64,000 nt of DNA from Sinonovacula constricta (lineage: Eukaryota; Mollusca; Bivalvia; Cardiida; Solecurtidae). Below, piece by piece: positions 54,613 to 61,084 of this stretch. A model generated the notes under the pieces. It saw only the letters and a list, made by a program, of their open reading frames with translations, was not told the origin of the DNA and did not search any database. The stretch is taken from assembly GCA_007844125.1 (NCBI GenBank), contig CM017557.1, forward strand, positions 59,487,514-59,551,513, written 5' to 3'. The position numbers and the translations under genes were made by a program. The stretch's first letter is position 1, and every line of letters begins with the position of its first letter.

Positions 54613-54992
54613 TATTATATTGGAAGGAGTGATATCGTCGAGTGTTTTTCATGTGGTCTTCGGTTATACCAGTGGAAAAAATGGGACAATCCACTGACTG
54701 AGCACAATAAGTTTTCAACAAACTGTTTATTTATAAATATGATAACAAATTCATCAATGCAAAATACTCAAAAGTTAGTTGACAAATCGTCATGTAGGGA
54801 TATATGGCCTTCCACAGGTCTATTTTGGGATGTGCCAGATGCCCCACTCAGCGCGGATAATCTGGAAAAAAATTGAAATTTCCGTTAGAAATCGTCATTA
54901 TTTGAAATTTATGTTGAGTATAAATAGCGTGGTCTTACTTAAGCCCACATCATTACTGATTCGACTTTAGTGTTAAACGGAACCCTTGCAGC

Positions 54993-55553
54993 ATGTCTCA
55001 GTTAAGAGTTGGCGTGTCGTTGGAAAAAAGTGAAGAAAGGAGTGATTCGATAATTACCCAGTATGATGAAACGGAATGGGAAACACATAATGTCCATATC
55101 GACCATTGTAGTCAACCGAGAACAAGTGTTATATTGATGAACTCATACTTTGATTTCATATATGCAAAAGCGCTGCTGTCGGTGAAAGACACTGCCATTA
55201 AACGAAGTTGTTATGGTTGTGAAATTGACCATCCCTCAAAAAGGCAACATGATTGTATTATGCGAATGGATAATGAAGACGATGACGAATACTACATAGA
55301 CTTGTATTTTGATGACATTTTAAAAGCCGTAGATGAGTCTGTCATACTACAGGCATGGGAGGATATTGTGAGAATTTCCAACATTTCATCGGCAATGATT
55401 GACCTGCACAAGATGGTGTTTTCAAGCAGAGACTTTTTGGATATGATGAAAACTGATCAATGGAAAGAAAAAATAAGACGAATTGTGCTAACGATTTACC
55501 GTTTGGAAAATCGTTTTTTTTTAAGCAGGCTTGTTGACAACAATGAAGACTAA
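54993..55553 (+). CDS. Cys/His protein of the Polinton, paralogue 1
   Basis: An intact 186-residue frame. After a unique N-terminal 45 residues comes a core shared with the next gene: NSYFDF, ALLSVK, then CYGCEIDH and HDC (a CxxC...DH...HxC pattern suited to a zinc site). Next are an acidic stretch (NEDDDEYY), the motif YFDDIL..VDES, SSRDFL..MKTDQWK and a basic C terminus. Predicted soluble and helical. I do not recognise a function. Position at the left side of the element and pairing with a paralogue suggest an accessory regulatory protein. Confidence 0.65.
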   Translation: MSQLRVGVSLEKSEERSDSIITQYDETEWETHNVHIDHCSQPRTSVILMNSYFDFIYAKALLSVKDTAIKRSCYGCEIDHPSKRQHDCIMRMDNEDDDEYYIDLYFDDILKAVDESVILQAWEDIVRISNISSAMIDLHKMVFSSRDFLDMMKTDQWKEKIRRIVLTIYRLENRFFLSRLVDNNED

Positions 55554-55691
55554 AATTTGCATAAAGCCCGCCCCAACTTGATTTGAAAATGCGCGGGAAA
55601 AGCTAAAAATAGACATAAGTTATATCAAGTATCAATACTTAACTTGTGAAAGACAGTTTTTTCCAAACACTGATTCTAACATCATCAGAAC

Positions 55692-56093
55692 ATGAACAAA
55701 CCTACCATGGAGTATTCATTACTAAACTCTTATTTTGACTTTGCAGAAGCGTTGTTGTCAGTGAAAGAGAATGTAATGAAAAAACACTGCTTCGGATGTG
55801 CTGTTGATCATCTCGCACATGAGTGTGATATGCTAGACTTCTGGCTGGATGAGAACTATATGTACGAACGCTACCTAGATGAGATGCTGGAGGAAGTAAA
55901 TGAAACGAGAGTCTTTCGAATGTGGGAAAACATGGTGCACGGAACTAATGTTTCCCCGATTGTATTGGATAACTTCAAGCGTATGATTTCAGACAGACAC
56001 TTTCTGAGTATCATGAAAACCAAACAGTGGAAGAGGAAGATGTTTAAGATTATGAAAACTATACAAAACGCAAACTATAGACTGTTCATGTAA
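55692..56093 (+). CDS. Cys/His protein of the Polinton, paralogue 2
   Basis: An intact 133-residue frame, shorter at its N terminus than its neighbour. It shares LLNSYFDF, EALLSVKE, CFGCAVDH followed by HECD, YLDEMLEEVNE, SDRHFL..MKTKQWK and a basic end. The two genes lie 138 bp apart in the same direction, so this is a tandem duplication followed by divergence. Both frames being open, while the core genes nearby are frameshifted, is notable. Confidence 0.65.
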   Translation: MNKPTMEYSLLNSYFDFAEALLSVKENVMKKHCFGCAVDHLAHECDMLDFWLDENYMYERYLDEMLEEVNETRVFRMWENMVHGTNVSPIVLDNFKRMISDRHFLSIMKTKQWKRKMFKIMKTIQNANYRLFM

Positions 56094-56223
56094 AATTTAT
56101 GAACAATTCATTAAGTAACAAGTAGGTGTGATTCTGTTTAGGATGAAGTCCTACGTTGAGAACACTATCCTGTTTATGTTTGTTGTAAATATAAGTATCC
56201 TGATCATGTGTTTATACTTATAG

Positions 56224-56445
56224 ATGTACATTGAATTCGTACAAATATTTACACTAGGGTATTCATTTTTTCTCTTGTCATTATTATGTATAACGTATGA
56301 TTTTATCTCTTTTGTTGAGATTAGATTCTTCATTAAATTTTGTACTCATACCTTGTTGTTATATTTTATTTTTCTGATTTTATATCTAACATGCTTTAAG
56401 GAGAAATGCGTTGTTTCCACGTATCGACCTTGGAGTAAAATATAA
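56224..56445 (+). CDS. Small hydrophobic protein (doubtful)
   Basis: A 73-codon frame with about two strongly hydrophobic segments and a charged end (STYRPWSKI). Small membrane proteins occur in related elements, but AT-rich DNA often yields such frames by chance. It lies between paralogue 2 and the integrase. Confidence 0.25.
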   Translation: MYIEFVQIFTLGYSFFLLSLLCITYDFISFVEIRFFIKFCTHTLLLYFIFLILYLTCFKEKCVVSTYRPWSKI

Positions 56446-56482
56446 TATTTAATCATCGATGTTAAACACCTCATTTCTAACC

Positions 56483-57569
56483 ATGGACGATACGCAGAAA
56501 GAACACATTCTCTCTGGATATTATTTTAGTGTAAAACATCCTGCCAGCTATCTTGGGCCTCAAAAATTAAATCAAGTGCTAAAAGAAAATATCCTGGAGT
56601 ATTTACTCTTTCCTTCATTAAAAGATGGCTAAACAATCAAGATGCTTATGCTTTACAAAAACAAGTCCGACATAAATATAAGACACCGCGTGTAGAAGTG
56701 TCTGGATTAAACGATCAAGCAGACTTAATGTCGGTGGAAAAATCTCCAAACATAACAATGGTGTAAAATATTTACTAATTGTAATTGATATATTTTCACG
56801 TTTTCTTATTGTCCGTCCTCTTTTAAATAAGAAAACACAAACAGTATTATCCGCCGTGCTGGATATCTTGAAAGAAGAGTCTTTACAAAAATCAGATCAG
56901 ACAAGGGTTCCGAATTTATAAACCGTCAATTTAAATCATTAATGAAAGAAAGAAATATTTATTTCTTCACCGCTCAGAACCCTCCAAAAGCTAACTATGC
57001 TGAAAGAGTTCAGCGAACTTTGCGATCTATGATGTTTCGAATGATGAGACAGCAACGTACATTTAGATATATTGATCATTTGCAGGATTTAGTGAATAGT
57101 TATAACAATTCCCCGCATCGAAGCCTAAATGGTTTAAGTCCAGCACAAATAACAAAACAAAATGAAGCCGATGTGTGGGCTAAAATGTATTTGAAACGTA
57201 GAAAAACTAAAACATCTCATTACAAATTTAACATCGGGGAATTAGTACGTCTAAGTTATCTCAGACATCCATTTCGACGTTCATATAATCAACAGTACAC
57301 TTCTGAAGTTTTCAAAATTAAACATAGACTTTTTAAACAAGGAATTGCTCTATACAAAATAGTTGATTTAAACAATGAACCTATAATTGGTTACACAAAC
57401 GAACATGAAATGATAAGAGTTGATAAAAATGAAGATAGTTTGTGGTTTATTGAAAAAATATTAAAAAAAACGAAAGGTTAGAGGAAAATGGCAGTATTTT
57501 GTTCAGTGGGAGGGATTCCCAAAATAATTTAACTCGTGGATTGACGCAGAACAAGTTAAAGAAAAATGA
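56483..57569 (+). pseudogene. Polinton integrase (RVE family), frameshifted
   Basis: The gene starts at ATGGACGATACGC and runs through at least four frame changes to about 57,569. Recognisable are an N-terminal YYFSVKHPASY segment, QADLMSV (first catalytic Asp), VIDIFSRF, SDKGSEF (second Asp), AERVQRTLR (catalytic Glu), LVNSYNNSPHRSLNG, an SH3-like part (FNIGELVRLSY) and a chromodomain-like tail (WQYFVQWEGFP). The longest intact frame is 56,942-57,481. Two of the frame changes lie at A5 runs (56,738 and 56,887). In Polintons this enzyme inserts the element and makes 6-bp target duplications. Confidence 0.8.
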
Positions 57570-57970
57570 ATGAGTGTTATATGTTTATCGAGGACACAGA
57601 CAGCAATCATATTTTTACTGATAATACATCCTATCGTTTTAAGGTGCAATTTAAATTACCGCTGAGTTTTGAAGGGTATTGGAAAGTAGCTTTGTCGGAA
57701 ATAAGTATTCTACTTAATCCCAAAAAAACTTATTAAGCCTTCAGAAAATACGTCATAAGTTGGTGAACGGGAGTTACTAAGAAGAGTTGAAAAAAATTCT
57801 TCCTCTGGTTGGAAGTGGATTTTTGATTCCCCATTTTATTTACCACTAAATAAATCAGAATTTCAGGAAGTAGAATTTACTATAAAACAGCAGATAATGA
57901 ATTAGCATCATTCATCTCTTCACCAGTGCATATAACACTTCATTTTAAACGTTATCCATTTTTTCAGTAA
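57566..57970 (+). pseudogene. Polinton virion protein (minor capsid-like), frameshifted
   Basis: Starts with an ATG overlapping the integrase stop (ATGA). The N-terminal part has the pattern DNTSYRFKVQFKLPLSFEG then YWKVALSEI, seen in a conserved Polinton virion protein, possibly the penton-like minor capsid protein. A stop and frame change follow at about 57,735. The C terminus (VHITLHFKRYPFFQ) is in another frame and ends in a TAA overlapping the next ATG. The assignment to minor capsid is tentative. Confidence 0.5.
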
Positions 57971-58227
57971 TGAATCGATCTAATCTTTATATTCCTGATC
58001 CTCAAAAATGGATTCATTTTTTTAAAAATAAAAACCAAGTGGGAGGAGGTGATTTCTTACCTAATCATTTAGCAGGCAAGGATTACGCTGTTTCAATCAA
58101 GACTGTTTCCCCCTCACAACAAACGGTAAATCAGGCCAAAAGTGAACTGAAACGAGATGATATAAGTATGATAAATACAGACATTGTAAGTAAAAAGAAA
58201 GCTAGCTATCGAAAGAGAAGGAAGTAA
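57970..58227 (+). CDS. Small virion protein with GG motif, Polinton
   Basis: An 85-residue frame starting at TAATG. It opens with an N-terminal YIPDPQKW segment, then QVGGGDFLP, which contains a possible cleavage motif for the adenovirus-type protease encoded downstream. The C terminus is basic (SKKKASYRKRRK), suiting a DNA- or core-associated protein. Basic Lys-rich sequence continues out of frame beyond the stop, so this could be the front of a fused or longer gene. Confidence 0.5.
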   Translation: MNRSNLYIPDPQKWIHFFKNKNQVGGGDFLPNHLAGKDYAVSIKTVSPSQQTVNQAKSELKRDDISMINTDIVSKKKASYRKRRK

Positions 58228-58299
58228 ATTAAGAGACAGCAACCTTATAAGTTAGCAAAGAAGGAGCTCAAGAAAAAACAGGAAAAGAAAAACATTAAA

Positions 58300-59100
58300 A
58301 TTCATTAAAGACGATAATGATTTCCCTGAAGACTGCGACGCTGGGGGTGCAAACAATGGGTTATTTCGAAGGCATGTGTATATTGAGCTTTATCGTAGTT
58401 CACCAGCCTTTTGTTTGTGTTCGGGAGATGTTAAGCCCGATTATAAGATAAAACTCATTGATGTATACTTACTTGCAAGGAAAGTACGTGTGAATCCAGC
58501 CTTGGTAATTGCCCATTCTGAGATGCTGAACTCCACCACTGCAAAATATCCATTTGATCGTCTAGAGTGTCGCTCGCAGAGTCTGGCATCCGGTTCTACA
58601 ATGTTTACGTGGGACAATATTTTTCAAGGTCAGCGACCAAATCGTGTAGTGGTTGCATTTGTTAAAGCGAAAGCATTGTCGGTGATTATAGCACAAACCC
58701 CTTCCATTTTCTTAACAGTAATATTCAAAGTATTTGTTTATATGTAGATGGTGTTCCTGTGGGCGGGAATCCATTAAAACTAGACTTTGATGCGAGTAAA
58801 GGTGAAACGTATGTCAGACCTTACACCAATTTGTTTCTTATGAATGGAACCTGGGATAAAAATGCTGGTATTGATATGAATCGAACAGATTTTACAAATA
58901 TTTCTACTTTATTTGCATTCCAATTAGAACCTTACTTTCCCGAAGACAGCACACCATTTTTATCACTCTTAAAATCAGGTCATGTACGCTTAGATGTACA
59001 GTTTAGAGAGGCATTGACAGAAACAATTAGCTGTATCGTGTACAGTGAATCTCCTGGAATTTTTGCTATCAACAGGGAAAGAGATATCATAATAGAATGA
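58300..59100 (+). pseudogene. Polinton capsid protein (F54H12.2-like family), truncated and frameshifted
   Basis: The C-terminal half of a protein widespread in Polintons and often annotated as F54H12.2-like. I believe this family is the double jelly-roll major capsid protein. Visible motifs: ELYRSSPAFCL, RKVRVNPALVIAHSEML, AKYPFDRLECRS, FQGQRPNRVVVAFV, VDGVPVGGNPLKLDF and VRLDVQFREAL. The first half of the family is missing: NNGLFRR is followed almost directly by ELYRSS, implying an internal deletion. A frame change lies at about 58,690. The stop codon at 59,100 overlaps the protease ATG. Confidence 0.6.
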
Positions 59101-59578
59101 ACTCATCTCAGCTTTAATGCTGTGTTGAGTGTAATAGTGACTTAAAACAACGTGTGCTAGGGGTTTTTCCTGCAGATCAGTTACCTCAAGCTGTATTCCC
59201 GGGTTATGGATTTATTGCAAACACCGATGATCACACACAGACAAGTCAACATTGGTGTGCTTTTTCATATCTGCTAGAGATTCTGTTGAATATTTTGATA
59301 GTTACGGTAAAAAAACACCAGCATATTGTAACAACTATTTTCCAGTATATCTTTCCCAATTTTCTAATGTTAAAATTAATGAGTTCCAATTACAAAGTAT
59401 CAATAGTGATGTGTGTGGCATGTATTGTTTATTATTTTTGTTATTTAGATTGAATGGTGTATCATTTATAGATTTTGTACATATGTTTTCGAACAACACA
59501 GAGTGTAATGATAATTTTGTATATAATTATATTGTTAAAACCTTTCCCCCAGTGTGCACAAAAATGTCTTTATTATAA
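59097..59578 (+). pseudogene. Adenain-like cysteine protease, Polinton
   Basis: The ATG at 59,097 overlaps the capsid stop. An in-frame TAA follows after six codons (59,115) and a frame change at a T5 run (59,261). Catalytic elements of the adenovirus-type protease are present in order: GYGFIANTDDH, QHWCAF (His), ARDSVEYFDSYG (acidic residue), and LQSINSDVCGMYC (Gln and Cys). It would process virion proteins such as the neighbouring GG-motif protein. The last 108 codons (59,252-59,578) are open. Confidence 0.75.
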
Positions 59579-59673
59579 ACAAACATGTTTACCTTTATTA
59601 AAGTAGTTTAAAAGCATTAGTTATCTCTCTCTCATTATTTCATTTACCGATCTTTCCTAGAGTGTGATAGATC

Positions 59674-60349
59674 ATGATGGATGCACTAATCAAATTTGAA
59701 TGCCCTACAACATGCATTATTGCAGGACCTAGTTCAAGTGGGAAAACAAGTTTTCTTTTTAAACTTTTAAAAAACGCTTCCCTCATGTTTCAAGAAAACA
59801 TGCCTAAGAAAATCATATATTGTTATTCCGTCTATCAAGATATGTTTAATGAAATGAAAGAGAAAGTGTCTCATATAGAATTTTATGAAGGACTACCATC
59901 AAAGGATGACATGGATATTTGGGCGCTCGAAGAAGATTTCAAAATTCTTATTTTAGATGATTTAGCTCAACAGGCTTCACACAGCGTTGATATTGTACAG
60001 CTTTTTACCATTTATTGCCACCATAAAAACTTTTCAGTGTTTTTTTTGTGGTGCAAAATTTATTCATGGCAGGAAAATATTTTAGAACGATAAGCCTTAA
60101 CTCACATTATTTTGTGTTGTTCAATAATTTGAGAGATAAACTTCAGATTCAATCATTAGCCCGACAAATCTTTCCAGGACAAACAGGTTTTTTATGGATG
60201 CATATAATAAAGCAACAAGCAAACAGTTTAATTACTTACTGGTTGACATCAGCCCACACAGCAACCCGTTGTATAGGTTACGCACAGACATTTTGCCGGA
60301 GCAGTCATTGATTGTGTTTCGCCCCGAAAAGGAAAAACATGGCAGATAA
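59674..60349 (+). pseudogene. FtsK/A32-type genome-packaging ATPase, Polinton
   Basis: Starts at ATGATGGATGC. Walker A is AGPSSSGKTS near residue 18 and Walker B is ILILDDL. A conserved YCHHKN segment and FPGQTGF follow, and the C terminus ends FRPEKEKHGR just before TAA (60,349). Frame changes lie exactly at a T8 run (60,040-60,047) and a T6 run (60,188-60,193); otherwise the sequence is complete at about 225 residues, a usual length. In this family it pumps the genome into the capsid. Confidence 0.8.
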
Positions 60350-60654
60350 ATTGAGGGAGGAGCAACATTTTTTTTAAATTTCCTTTAAACACAACTAAAC
60401 AACAACAAAGACTTTTACTAAAAAACATAACAAAAAATCAAATGGCGGTGATAATTGAAATAATTTTCAACGTCTTGAATGGAAACGTGTTTGTGCCAAC
60501 CAAAATTATAAATAATCTAACTCGATATCGACATATCATTCGGCGGTTCGTCTCAAAACAAACTTCATCTTCAAATCGGAAAAGATTATTATTGAAACAT
60601 TTTAAGCAAGTTATCGTCCTTATAAAATCGTGCGAGTCATGGCTCAAGAATTAG
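60339..60654 (+). pseudogene. Small basic Polinton protein, frameshifted
   Basis: The ATG at 60,339 overlaps the ATPase stop. After MADKLREEQHFF the frame breaks at a T8 run (60,368-60,375), then continues openly to 60,654. Key features are KQQQRLLLKN, FNVLNGNV, a basic RYRHIIRRF and RKRLLLKH. Small basic proteins of this pattern recur in Polintons between the ATPase and polymerase; a role as core protein is possible. It overlaps the next gene. Confidence 0.5.
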
Positions 60655-60947
60655 TTTTAATACCAAAAACACAATATGAGTATCTGTTGAAAAAGGAGGA
60701 GGAACACAAATCAAATGGATCTATTATACCTGCAAAAAATGATGAGTCATTTAATCAGCAGAAAAAACAAACTGAGAAACAAAATAAGCAACCAAATATA
60801 TCGATTTCTAAACCAAAACGCTTATATGTAAAAACAAAGTTTTCTAGCTTGAAACAAATTCTCCCAGAAGATAACAAAAAAGGGGGAAAATGCGAGAACA
60901 GAAAAAGGCGCAAATTCAACGTAAATGGGCTGTCTACTAATATTTGA
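60639..60947 (+). CDS. Small charged Polinton protein
   Basis: About 102 residues from ATGGCTCAAGAATT, overlapping the previous gene's end. The N terminus MAQELVLIPKTQYEYLLKK is the most conserved-looking part. The rest is Lys/Gln/Asn-rich and probably disordered, with a basic end (CENRKRRKF). Function unknown. Confidence 0.5.
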   Translation: MAQELVLIPKTQYEYLLKKEEEHKSNGSIIPAKNDESFNQQKKQTEKQNKQPNISISKPKRLYVKTKFSSLKQILPEDNKKGGKCENRKRRKFNVNGLSTNI

Positions 60948-61084
60948 TTAGTGACATTGAACAGCGTTTTGGCGCCTATATTCAAACGTGGTGTTGATTG
61001 TATATAAGCATGTAAGAGATTGGCGGTGGATTCATTACATGATTGCCTTCCAACGAGTGTAAACCGTTTTAAGTGTCTGCAATA

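Larger units (their letters stand above)
51269..54876 (+). pseudogene. BIR-domain (IAP-like) protein gene split by a double transposon insertion
   Basis: The first part (51,269-51,403, 45 codons) ends with QIQPNKFDLCSAGF, the front of a BIR domain. The frame then runs into TAG at the border of a 3.2-kb insertion. The second part resumes at 54,613 in the same codon phase with the BIR zinc-site residues (VECFSCG, a Trp, EHNKF...C) and stops at 54,876; together they make about 132 residues. BIR proteins of animals and large DNA viruses inhibit caspases or apoptosis signalling. No RING finger is seen. The uninterrupted copy at 30.3-30.7 kb confirms the junction. As it stands the gene can only give a truncated product. 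Confidence 0.75.
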
